Source: Aureibaculum flavum | GTDB lineage: Bacteria; Bacteroidota; Bacteroidia; Flavobacteriales; Flavobacteriaceae | DNA length: 64,000 nucleotides | Assembly (NCBI RefSeq): GCF_016406085.1 | Contig: NZ_JAEHFJ010000001.1 | Span: forward strand, 558,001-622,000 | Direction of reading: 5' to 3' | Part shown: positions 55,712 through 63,809 of the stretch, in pieces | Layout: every line of letters starts with the position of its first letter | Numbering within the stretch: position 1 is the stretch's first letter | Position numbers and translations under genes: made by a program | Notes under the pieces: model-generated | Database searches by the model: none | What the model was told of the DNA's origin: nothing | Seen by the model: the letters and a program-made list of their open reading frames with translations, nothing else

Positions 55712-57241
55712 TTAGTTACTCTTTGTTTCCATCAAGTATTTTTTGACTGCACCCACATACGGATACATCACTATATCATCTTTAAATGCAGGCACCAGGT
55801 TTCTAACCGCATCGAATAACGTTTTGGTTGTTGACGAAACTTTATCTTGAAATTCTAAATATTCAATAGCTTGTATAATTGTAATCATTTCAATTGCAAC
55901 TACTTCAAATCCATTTTCAATTACTTTTTTAGTCATTAATGCGGCATTCGTCCCCATACTGACAATATCTTGATTGTCGTTATTATTTGGAATACTATGC
56001 ACGTACATCGGGTTAGACAAGGTTTGGCTTTCTGCTGTTGTAGAAGTTGCTGTGAATTGCACACCTTGCATTCCGAAATTTAATCCCAATTGTCCTAAAT
56101 TAACAAAAGGAGGTAGAATATCGTTCAATTTAGAATTTAATAAATAATTCAATTGACGTTCTGCCAACATGGTCATTTTTGTAGTAACAATTTTTAATTT
56201 GTCCATTTCTAGAGAAACGTAATCACCATGGAAATTACCACCATGATATACTTGTTGTTTTTCAACATTAACTATAGGATTGTCATTTGCTGAATTCACC
56301 TCTTCAATTAATGTTTTTTGCACGCTTTTTAAAGTATCTAAAACAGGACCTAAAATTTGAGGAACGCAACGTAACGAGTAATACTCTTGCACCTTCTCTT
56401 TAAATACCGTGCTATTTTCATTAGCATTGTATAAATATTCCGCTCTACTTCTTATTAAGGTACTATCTTTTAAATGCTCTCGCATTTTTTTTGCAACTTC
56501 TTGCTGTCCTTTATGTTTTTTAGTGCTGTTTAATTCTTCTGATAAATGATCACTATACGCCTCTACCACTTCATTAATGGCAGATGAACATTTCAACACC
56601 CAATTTAATAATCGTTTGGTATAAATTACATTTACAATACCAATACCTGTCATTACTGAAGTACCATTTATTAATCCTAACCCCTCACGTAGTTCAACTG
56701 TAATTGGTTTTAATCCTTCTATTTTAAAAACCTCAGCAGTTGGTACACGATCACCTTTATAAAAAACTTCTCCTTCACCTATCAATACCAAAGCTAAGTG
56801 TGCCAATTGTACCAAATCACCACTCGCTCCTACACCACCATGTTCATAGATTAAAGGTGTAATATCTCTATTTATAAGTTCTTTCATCAATTTAACAACC
56901 GACGGGTGTACACCAGAGTTCCCTAAACTTAAAGTATTTAATCTGGCTAACATTGCTGCTTTTACATACATTTCAGGGATTGGATTACCAACACCAGAGG
57001 CATGACTTCTAATTAAGTTATATTGAAGTTGAATTCTATCTTCATCTTTGATTTTATATTGAGCCATGGGCCCAAATCCGGTATTTACACCATAAATCAC
57101 TTTGTTTTCGGAGAACTCTTTTAAGAAATTAAAACTCTTTTCTACCCTTGTTAGTAAGGTCTTATCAAGTTCAATTTTACTTTTATTAAAAATTACTTCG
57201 TAAAAATCTTTTAAATCTAATTCTCCTTTAATGTTAAGCAT
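55712..57241 (-). CDS. Tyrosine ammonia-lyase (MIO-dependent, HAL/PAL family)
   Basis: A 509-residue MIO-dependent lyase. The prosthetic group forms from A139-S140-G141 in GGVGASGDL. The catalytic tyrosine is Y50 in VIYGVNTGFG. The substrate-selectivity region is LIRSHASGVG (76-85). As I recall the characterised tyrosine ammonia-lyase of Flavobacterium johnsoniae, this protein is closely similar over its whole length, including VIYGVNTGFGPMAQY and HSIPNNNDNQDIVSMG. It deaminates tyrosine to 4-coumarate, the aryl starter of flexirubin. It is the first gene of the right-hand minus-strand run and is divergent from the halogenase-like gene. Histidine ammonia-lyase is the alternative, but no hut gene is near. 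Confidence 0.9.
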   Translation of the reverse strand: MLNIKGELDLKDFYEVIFNKSKIELDKTLLTRVEKSFNFLKEFSENKVIYGVNTGFGPMAQYKIKDEDRIQLQYNLIRSHASGVGNPIPEMYVKAAMLARLNTLSLGNSGVHPSVVKLMKELINRDITPLIYEHGGVGASGDLVQLAHLALVLIGEGEVFYKGDRVPTAEVFKIEGLKPITVELREGLGLINGTSVMTGIGIVNVIYTKRLLNWVLKCSSAINEVVEAYSDHLSEELNSTKKHKGQQEVAKKMREHLKDSTLIRSRAEYLYNANENSTVFKEKVQEYYSLRCVPQILGPVLDTLKSVQKTLIEEVNSANDNPIVNVEKQQVYHGGNFHGDYVSLEMDKLKIVTTKMTMLAERQLNYLLNSKLNDILPPFVNLGQLGLNFGMQGVQFTATSTTAESQTLSNPMYVHSIPNNNDNQDIVSMGTNAALMTKKVIENGFEVVAIEMITIIQAIEYLEFQDKVSSTTKTLFDAVRNLVPAFKDDIVMYPYVGAVKKYLMETKSN

Positions 57242-57293
57242 TCACTACAGGGTTTATTGGTAAATAATTCACTTTTTTGATATATTGAAGCGA

Positions 57294-57328
57294 CAAATTT
57301 AATATTTTTACACAGAACTTAGTCAAAA
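57294..57328 (-). promoter_or_regulatory. Bacteroidota-type promoter of the tyrosine ammonia-lyase gene
   Basis: On the minus strand, TTTTG (57328-57324) as -33 element, a 22-bp spacer and TAAATTTG (57301-57294) as -7 box, fitting TTG-N17-23-TAnnTTTG. The ATG at 57241 would have a leader of about 45 bases. The 93-bp gap is shared with the divergent halogenase-like gene, whose own promoter I cannot place. Confidence 0.6.
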
Positions 57329-57334
57329 TTAGTA

Positions 57335-58570
57335 ATGAATACAGAAAATGTAGATGTTTTAATTATTGGAGCAGGTCCTTCCGGATGTGTTTCTGCTGCC
57401 TATTTACATAAAAAAGGAGTATCAGTTCTAGTGGTTGAAAAATCTAAATTCCCAAGATTTGTAATAGGTGAAAGTTTATTACCAAAGTCAATGGAACACT
57501 TTAAAGAAGTTGGTCTTTTTGAGTGTTTAGATGCCATGAATTTTGAAAAAAAACGAGGTGCACGTTTTATACGTGGAGAAGAAGTTTGTCTTTTTGATTT
57601 TAGTAAAAAATATACTGAGGGTTGGGACTGGACTTGGCAAGCACCTAGAGCAGATTTTGACAAAGCCTTGGCGGATGAAATTGTAAGAAAAGGTGTACAT
57701 ATTGCTTTTGAATGGGCGGTTACTGATATTAAGTTTGATGGTACCAACTCAAAAACTACTATTAAAAATGAGAGCGGAGAAGAAAAAATAATCAATGCCA
57801 AACATGTCATAGATTCTAGTGGATATGGTAGAGTTTTACCACGATTGTTAGATTTAGACAAACCCTCTACCCTACCAAAACATTCCTCTATTTTCACACA
57901 CGTAATTGACACAAATAGACCCGAAGGAACTGAAGGTACACTCATTACTTTTGATATTGTAAAGCCACAGGTTTGGCTATGGGTTATCCCTTTTTCAAAT
58001 GGAAAAACAAGTTTAGGCATCGTTGGACCCACAGAATTTATAGAATCTTATAAAGGAACTACTTCAGAAATGTTTTCTGAAATGCTTAAACTATCTACAC
58101 ATTATTATGATAGATTTAAAGATGTAGATTTTGAATTTGATCCTATCTGTATTAAAAACTATTCAAAATCAGTTACCCAATTGTATGGAGACGGTTATGT
58201 GTTAACAGGAAATAGTTCTGAATTTTTAGATCCTGTTTTTTCGTCTGGTGTGGCGTTTGCGACAGAGTCTTCTTTATTGGCTGCTAAATTAGTAGAGCGA
58301 CAATTAAGAGGCGAAAGTGTAGATTGGGAAAATGAATATACAAATTACATTAAAAAAGGTGTAAATGTATTTTCTACGTATGTGAAAGAATGGTATACAG
58401 AAAACTTACAAACATTATTTTTTCACAGGCCTGAAAACCCTGACGTTAAAGAAAAAATTTGTGCCGTTTTAGCAGGTTATGTTTGGGATGAAACCAATCC
58501 TTTTGTAAAAAAACACGATAGAGCAGTAAGCTCTATGGCCCATTTAATTGATATGGGAAATAAGAAGTAA
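57335..58570 (+). CDS. Flavin-dependent halogenase-like monooxygenase
   Basis: A 411-residue FAD enzyme. It has the N-terminal GAGPSG loop (12-17), the VIGESLLP block (43-50) seen in phenolic halogenases, a candidate catalytic lysine in KRGARF (K73, the K-x-G-A-x-F pattern) and the WxWxIP halogenase hallmark as WLWVIP (214-219). Both halogenase signs are present, so chlorination or bromination of the phenol or resorcinol ring is possible. Some flexirubins are reported as chlorinated. Hydroxylation is the alternative, since related flavoenzymes lack strict separation by motif. It is the only plus-strand gene of the pigment cluster, divergent from the ammonia-lyase gene. Confidence 0.82.
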   Translation: MNTENVDVLIIGAGPSGCVSAAYLHKKGVSVLVVEKSKFPRFVIGESLLPKSMEHFKEVGLFECLDAMNFEKKRGARFIRGEEVCLFDFSKKYTEGWDWTWQAPRADFDKALADEIVRKGVHIAFEWAVTDIKFDGTNSKTTIKNESGEEKIINAKHVIDSSGYGRVLPRLLDLDKPSTLPKHSSIFTHVIDTNRPEGTEGTLITFDIVKPQVWLWVIPFSNGKTSLGIVGPTEFIESYKGTTSEMFSEMLKLSTHYYDRFKDVDFEFDPICIKNYSKSVTQLYGDGYVLTGNSSEFLDPVFSSGVAFATESSLLAAKLVERQLRGESVDWENEYTNYIKKGVNVFSTYVKEWYTENLQTLFFHRPENPDVKEKICAVLAGYVWDETNPFVKKHDRAVSSMAHLIDMGNKK

Positions 58571-58576
58571 AAAGAC

Positions 58577-58602
58577 CTCCCTTAATCACTCCAAAGGGGG
58601 AG
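58577..58602. terminator. Hairpin between convergent genes, possible bidirectional terminator
   Basis: CTCCCTT (58577-58583) can pair with GGGGGAG (58596-58602) with two G-T wobbles, 7 bp after the halogenase-like stop. A T-rich run (TTTATTTTT) follows at 58612-58620. The gene on the other side (stop at 58670) is convergent. The sequence also resembles a dispersed flavobacterial hairpin. Confidence 0.45.
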
Positions 58603-58669
58603 ACCCTCACGTTTATTTTTAAAGTTGAGTTTTATAAAATTATTATTTTTCATATCATAATCCTATTCA

Positions 58670-59446
58670 CTACAACGCAACTGTTTTATCAATCGCTCTT
58701 AGTTCAACTTTTAACTCTTGAAACATATTGACAATACTACTCAGTTTCAATTCTTCTTTACTATACTCTTGAGTGTTGATACAACACGTAAATTTCCATA
58801 CCTCTAAGACTTCTTCTATTTTCACTTCATAAGGAGCGTATCTTTTATTATCAGAATATAACAACAAACTTTTCCGATCTTTAATTCTATTATACACACG
58901 CTTATAAACCAACCCATCGTCTTTGGTAAGTACAATATAAGTTCTACCATCTTTTACATCTTCAATATCTTCCACATACTTAGCTACGATAAAAGAACCA
59001 TCTTTTACGGGCAACATAGAATCTCCTTTTATAGGAAATGCTCTGTGCGTGCCTGTAGGCAGAAAAGGCAAGTTGAATTTCTGTAAATGCTCTATATATT
59101 CAGGGTCAGAATACCCATTTAAATAACCCGCAGAAGCTTCTATGGTTACTACTTCTATAAGTTCTTCATTATGTTCATTAACACTTATAGGAAATAACAC
59201 TCTTTTATTGCCGATATCTATAAATGATAAATCTTTCGTTTTTCTTAAATCGACTTTAATCAAGGTATCTATCGGAATCTTTATATACTTAGACAAATCA
59301 ATTAATTTATCAATTGAAGGTTCTGTTCTTCCGGACTCAAAAGAAGCTATCATGGCTCTTGACCATTCTAATTCTTCAGCAAAAAACTCTTGCGAAAAAG
59401 TCTTTAATTCCCTTAGGTGGCGAATGTTTGTTGCAATATAATTCAT
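58670..59446 (-). CDS. LexA-like XRE-S24 repressor with intact self-cleavage residues
   Basis: A 258-residue protein: XRE-type helix-turn-helix (about 5-62, FSQEFFAEELEWSRAMIASF) joined to an S24 LexA/CI-like peptidase domain (about 95-225). The cleavage bond is A106-G107 (EASAGYL), the nucleophile is S143 (KGDSMLP) and the general base K182 (VYKRVY). Spacing is close to that in LexA, so RecA-dependent autocleavage is likely. It is divergent from two translesion polymerase genes and its own -7 box (TAATTTTG, minus strand, 59550-59543) lies inside one of the two palindromes at 59539-59575, so self-repression is likely. Confidence 0.9.
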   Translation of the reverse strand: MNYIATNIRHLRELKTFSQEFFAEELEWSRAMIASFESGRTEPSIDKLIDLSKYIKIPIDTLIKVDLRKTKDLSFIDIGNKRVLFPISVNEHNEELIEVVTIEASAGYLNGYSDPEYIEHLQKFNLPFLPTGTHRAFPIKGDSMLPVKDGSFIVAKYVEDIEDVKDGRTYIVLTKDDGLVYKRVYNRIKDRKSLLLYSDNKRYAPYEVKIEEVLEVWKFTCCINTQEYSKEELKLSSIVNMFQELKVELRAIDKTVAL

Positions 59447-59538
59447 CTGCTATTTTGTGTTTTTTTTATCTGTCAGATGGAATTCGCTATTTAAAATCTG
59501 AGCATTATATTAAAAATTTAGATAGTTTATTTCATAAT

Positions 59539-59575
59539 GTTTCAAAATTAAACAATAATTGTTTCATAATGAAAC
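59539..59575. promoter_or_regulatory. Paired operator palindromes in the divergent repressor/polymerase promoter region
   Basis: Operator 1 GTTTCAAAATTAAAC (59539-59553, one mismatch) and operator 2 GTTTCATAATGAAAC (59561-59575, perfect 7+1+7). Centres are 22 bp apart. Operator 1 contains the repressor's -7 box; operator 2 ends at the base before the polymerase -7 box. A third partial match, TTTCATAATG, lies at 59530-59539. Confidence 0.82.
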
Positions 59576-59583
59576 TAAATTTG
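59576..59583 (+). promoter_or_regulatory. Bacteroidota -7 box of the polymerase operon
   Basis: TAAATTTG fits TAnnTTTG. It directly follows operator 2 and lies 21 bp before the DnaE-type ATG. The -33 region would fall in or near operator 1, so bound repressor would block it. No clear TTG at ideal spacing. Confidence 0.6.
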
Positions 59584-59604
59584 TAAAAAATTTAAAGAAT
59601 AAAC

Positions 59605-62577
59605 ATGTACCTCAATTGTCATACATATTATAGCCTCCGTTACGGTACTGTAAGTCCAGAAAACTTATTGGATTTAGCTGTTAAAAAAAACTTGCATACC
59701 ATTGCCCTGACAGATATTAACAGCACTTCGGCATGTTTAGATCTTGTGCGTTTAGCAGCAGAAAAAAAAATTAAACCTGTTTTAGGTGTTGATTTCAGAG
59801 ATGGAGTAGCACAAAAGTTTATAGTCTTGGCAAAAAACAATGCTGGTTTTCAAAAAATAAACACTTACCTCTCTACTTTTTTACATGATAAAACCTTGAA
59901 AATTCCAGAACAACCTAAATACATGAATGCTGTTTTTGTTATTTATCCTTTTGAAAAAGATAAGGATTATATATTGAAAGAAAATGAATATTTAGGAATT
60001 AAACCCAAAGACCTCAACCATTTAAAATTCTCAAAATGGAATCGTAATCGTGAAAAACTGGTGGTATTACAGACCGTTTCTTTTCAGGATAAAAAAGACT
60101 TTAACACTCACCGACTCTTACGAGCTATTGACAACAACACCTTATTGAGTAAGTTATCTGAAAGCGAACAAGGTTGTGAGACAGATCAATTATTGGATTT
60201 AAACACCCTAAAAAATATCTATGCTGATTATCCTGAATTAATTGAAAATACTGAAAAGTTACTAGACAATTGCACAATTGATTTTGACTTCTCTCAAAAG
60301 GTTCCTAACAACCAAAAATCGTATACCAATAGTGAAAGTTTAGATTATCGCTTATTAGAAAAACTCACTTATCAAGGATTGGACTATCGCTATCAACATC
60401 CCGATGAAACAATTTACAATCGGATAAAAAAAGAATTAGCTATTGTCAAACAAAAAGGCTTTGTATCTTATTTTTTAATCAATTGGAAAATCCTCAAATA
60501 TGCCCGTAGCAAAGGCTATTTCTATGTAGGTCGTGGTAGTGGTGCCAATAGTATTGTAGCATACCTTTTACGAATTACAGATGTTGACCCTGTGGAGTTA
60601 GACTTGTATTTTGAACGTTTTATCAATCTTTATCGTAAAAATCCACCCGATTTTGATATTGATTTTTCATGGACAGACCGTGATGATATTACTCAATTTA
60701 TTTTTAAACGTTTTAAAAACACAGCATTAATTGCAGTGTACAACACTTTTAAATTCAGGGCTTCTGTGCGAGAACTGGGTAAGGTTTTTGGGTTACCTAA
60801 ATCAGAAATGGATATATTAACCAGAGGAAAATATAATTTTAATACGTTAGATAAATTATCACAATTGGTAATTACCTACAGCAAATATATTCAAGGATTC
60901 CCTAACTATTTAGGCATACATGCTGGGGGCATTTTAATTTCTGAAAAACCGATTCATTATTACTGTGCTACCTTTTTTCCTCCTAAAGGATATGCTACTA
61001 CACAATTTGACATGGTAGTTGCCGAAGATATTGGCCTCTATAAATTCGATATTTTAAGTCAACGCGGGTTGGGTAAAATAAAAGATGCTGTTGAAATTGT
61101 TAACCATAATTATCCTGAAAAAGAAGCCATAGACATTCATGATATCAAACGATTTAAAGAAGACAAACAGATTAAATACCTGCTTAAAAATGCCAAAGCT
61201 ATTGGCTGTTTTTATGTAGAATCTCCAGCTATGCGAATGCTACTGAAGAAATTACAAGTTGACAATTATTTAGGATTGGTAGCCGCAAGTTCGGTAATAC
61301 GTCCTGGTGTAGCAAAGTCGGGTATGATGCGAGAATACATTTTACGATATCGGTATCCGGAACGTAGAAAAGAAGCACATCCGGTACTTTTAAACATTAT
61401 GCCTGAAACTTATGGTGTAATGGTCTATCAAGAAGATGTAATTAAAGTGGCCCATTATTTTGGCGGATTAACCCTAAGCGAAGCAGATATGTTACGCCGC
61501 GGAATGTCAGGTAAGTTCCGATCTCGCGATGAATTTTTAAAAGTAAAACAATTGTTTTTTGACAATTGTAAAAAAGATAATAAACCAGAAACTTTAACAA
61601 GCGAAATCTGGCGACAAATTGAAAGTTTTGCTGGCTATGCTTTTGCCAAAGGGCATTCCGCTTCGTATGCTGTTGAAAGTTACCAAAGCCTCTTTTTAAA
61701 AGCCTACTACCCTATTGAATATATGGTGGCTACCTTAAATAATGGTGGTGGATTTTATAGTGTAGAACTCTATGTACATGAAGCCAGAATGCACGGAGCT
61801 ATTATTGAAGCTCCTTGTATTAACTCCAGTTATAATCAAACAATTGTAATTGGTAAAACCATTTATTTGGGATATGGTTTTTTACAATCTTTTGAATCTA
61901 ATACCATTAAAAAAATCCTTTCAGAACGAGAAAAAAATGGATTATTTAAAAGCTTAAATGACTTTATAGAACGTGTTTCTATTTCAGTAGAACAAATTTC
62001 CATCTTAATAAAAATTAATGCTTTTCGCTTTACAGGAATAAATAAACGCGAATTACTATGGCAAGCACATTTAAAAATAAGTAAAGTACCATTACAAGAA
62101 GATCGTATTACTTTATTTAAAACAGAACGTATTTCTTATAAAACTCCAGAACTGAAAAGTACTGAGTTAGAGAATGCCTTTGACGAATTTGAATTGTTAG
62201 GTTTCCCATTATGCAATCCTTTTAAATTATTGACAAAGCCTCAATATAATAATTCAAGGGCTAGACATTTACCACATTATAAAAATAAAACGATAGCGAT
62301 TGAAGGCTATTTAGTAACTACAAAACGTACAGCAACATCAAACAGCAAGACGATGTATTTTGGTACGTTTTTAGATCGTGATGGCGATTTTATAGACACG
62401 GTACATTTTCCGCCCGCAGCAGTAAAATATCCGTTTAGAGGAAAAGGTATTTATGCTATTATCGGCAAAGTATTAGAAGAGTTTGATTGTATAAATATAG
62501 AAGTTAGCTCCATGCACAGATTAGCTATTATTGAAGACCCAAGGTATTCAGACAAACCGAAATCAATTACAACATGA
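59605..62577 (+). CDS. DNA polymerase III alpha subunit homologue, DnaE2/error-prone type
   Basis: A 990-residue C-family polymerase. The PHP domain opens LNCHTYYSLRYG, where the first metal-binding His of HxH is Asn, so proofreading or pyrophosphatase activity is doubtful. The catalytic aspartates are present in PDFDIDFSW and KFDILS. The palm block GRGSGANSIVAYLLRITDVDP is well kept. A C-terminal OB fold follows (about 880-980, IAIEGYLVTTKR). It is much shorter than a replicative alpha subunit and is followed, with a 4-bp ATGA overlap, by a Y-family polymerase. Under a LexA-like repressor this forms a damage-inducible translesion pair. Confidence 0.9.
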   Translation: MYLNCHTYYSLRYGTVSPENLLDLAVKKNLHTIALTDINSTSACLDLVRLAAEKKIKPVLGVDFRDGVAQKFIVLAKNNAGFQKINTYLSTFLHDKTLKIPEQPKYMNAVFVIYPFEKDKDYILKENEYLGIKPKDLNHLKFSKWNRNREKLVVLQTVSFQDKKDFNTHRLLRAIDNNTLLSKLSESEQGCETDQLLDLNTLKNIYADYPELIENTEKLLDNCTIDFDFSQKVPNNQKSYTNSESLDYRLLEKLTYQGLDYRYQHPDETIYNRIKKELAIVKQKGFVSYFLINWKILKYARSKGYFYVGRGSGANSIVAYLLRITDVDPVELDLYFERFINLYRKNPPDFDIDFSWTDRDDITQFIFKRFKNTALIAVYNTFKFRASVRELGKVFGLPKSEMDILTRGKYNFNTLDKLSQLVITYSKYIQGFPNYLGIHAGGILISEKPIHYYCATFFPPKGYATTQFDMVVAEDIGLYKFDILSQRGLGKIKDAVEIVNHNYPEKEAIDIHDIKRFKEDKQIKYLLKNAKAIGCFYVESPAMRMLLKKLQVDNYLGLVAASSVIRPGVAKSGMMREYILRYRYPERRKEAHPVLLNIMPETYGVMVYQEDVIKVAHYFGGLTLSEADMLRRGMSGKFRSRDEFLKVKQLFFDNCKKDNKPETLTSEIWRQIESFAGYAFAKGHSASYAVESYQSLFLKAYYPIEYMVATLNNGGGFYSVELYVHEARMHGAIIEAPCINSSYNQTIVIGKTIYLGYGFLQSFESNTIKKILSEREKNGLFKSLNDFIERVSISVEQISILIKINAFRFTGINKRELLWQAHLKISKVPLQEDRITLFKTERISYKTPELKSTELENAFDEFELLGFPLCNPFKLLTKPQYNNSRARHLPHYKNKTIAIEGYLVTTKRTATSNSKTMYFGTFLDRDGDFIDTVHFPPAAVKYPFRGKGIYAIIGKVLEEFDCINIEVSSMHRLAIIEDPRYSDKPKSITT

Positions 62578-63794
62578 CACAAAGAGACAGAGCTATTGTA
62601 CATATGGATTTAGACACCTTTTTTGTGTCTTGCGAACGCTTATTAGACAATCGACTAAAAGGTAAACCCGTATTAATTGGCGGCACTTCTGACCGAGGTG
62701 TTGTAGCATCATGCAGTTACGAAGCTAGAAAATTTGGCATCCATTCTGCCATGCCCATGCGTATGGCAAAACAGCTATGCCCAGAAGCAATTGTACTAAG
62801 AGGCAACTCTGGTATTTACACTAAATTTTCGCAAAATGTAACCGAAGTCATTAAAGAAAGTGTGCCTTTATATGAAAAAAGTTCTATTGATGAGTTTTAT
62901 ATTGACCTTACCGGAATGGACAAATTTTTTGGATGTCATCAATTAGCAAGTGAATTAAGACAACGCATTATGAAAGAAACAGGATTACCTATTTCTTTTG
63001 GACTGTCCATTAATAAAACCGTGTCAAAAATTGCTACGGGCGAAGCCAAACCCGATAATCAAATTCAGATTATAAAGGGAACCGAAAAACCTTTTTTAGC
63101 CCCATTATCTGTTCGGAAAATACCAATGGTAGGTGAAGTTACTTACAAATCGTTATGCGACTTAGGTATCAAACGTATTATAACCGTGCAAGAAATGCCC
63201 ATGCAATTGATGCATAAAGTATTGGGTAAGAACGGCTTGAGTATTTGGAAAAAAGCCAATGGTATTGATAACAGCCCTGTGATACAATACCACGAACGGA
63301 AATCAATTTCTACCGAACGTACTTTTAACAAAGACACTACTGATGTTGAAAAATTAAGAAGCATTATTATTGCTATGACTGAAAATTTAGCCTATCAACT
63401 AAGGCGGGGTCATAAATTAACGGCCTGTATTACTTTTAAAATACGCTATTCCGATTTTCAAACCTACACTCAACAAAAAAGAATTTCTTACAGTTCTTTA
63501 GACAGTTCTATTTTACCTGTGGTATTAGACTTATTTAAAAAATTGTACAACAGACGGTTGTTAGTACGATTAATTGGTGTTAAGTTTAGTCATTTGGTTG
63601 AAGGCGGACATCAAATCAACTTATTTGAAGATGATGAGAAATTAATAAATTTAAGTACCGCCATAGACAAAATGCGTGAACGTTATGGTGACCGTTCCGT
63701 GGTTAGTGCAAGTGGTATGGAGGCCAAAAGCATTAGTAGATGGAACCCTTTTACAGGAGAACCACCACCATTATTGGCTAACAGACGGAGATAA
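62574..63794 (+). CDS. Y-family DNA polymerase (DinB/Pol IV type)
   Basis: A 406-residue Y-family polymerase. The catalytic acids are in MDLDTFFVSCE (residues 11-21) and SSIDEFYIDL, the invariant SIDE motif. The thumb and little-finger domains follow. A beta-clamp binding motif QINLF is at 347-351. Catalytic residues are intact, so it is expected to be active, unlike the ImuB proteins of proteobacterial cassettes, which have lost theirs. It overlaps the DnaE-type gene by 4 bp. The 205 bases after it contain only the end of a convergent gene. Confidence 0.93.
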   Translation: MTQRDRAIVHMDLDTFFVSCERLLDNRLKGKPVLIGGTSDRGVVASCSYEARKFGIHSAMPMRMAKQLCPEAIVLRGNSGIYTKFSQNVTEVIKESVPLYEKSSIDEFYIDLTGMDKFFGCHQLASELRQRIMKETGLPISFGLSINKTVSKIATGEAKPDNQIQIIKGTEKPFLAPLSVRKIPMVGEVTYKSLCDLGIKRIITVQEMPMQLMHKVLGKNGLSIWKKANGIDNSPVIQYHERKSISTERTFNKDTTDVEKLRSIIIAMTENLAYQLRRGHKLTACITFKIRYSDFQTYTQQKRISYSSLDSSILPVVLDLFKKLYNRRLLVRLIGVKFSHLVEGGHQINLFEDDEKLINLSTAIDKMRERYGDRSVVSASGMEAKSISRWNPFTGEPPPLLANRRR

Positions 63795-63809
63795 AATAAT
63801 TTGATTAAT

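Noticed and set aside
57400-58032. A 210-codon minus-strand open frame inside the halogenase-like gene
   Set aside because: It is antisense to a gene with clear FAD and halogenase motifs and has no motif of its own.
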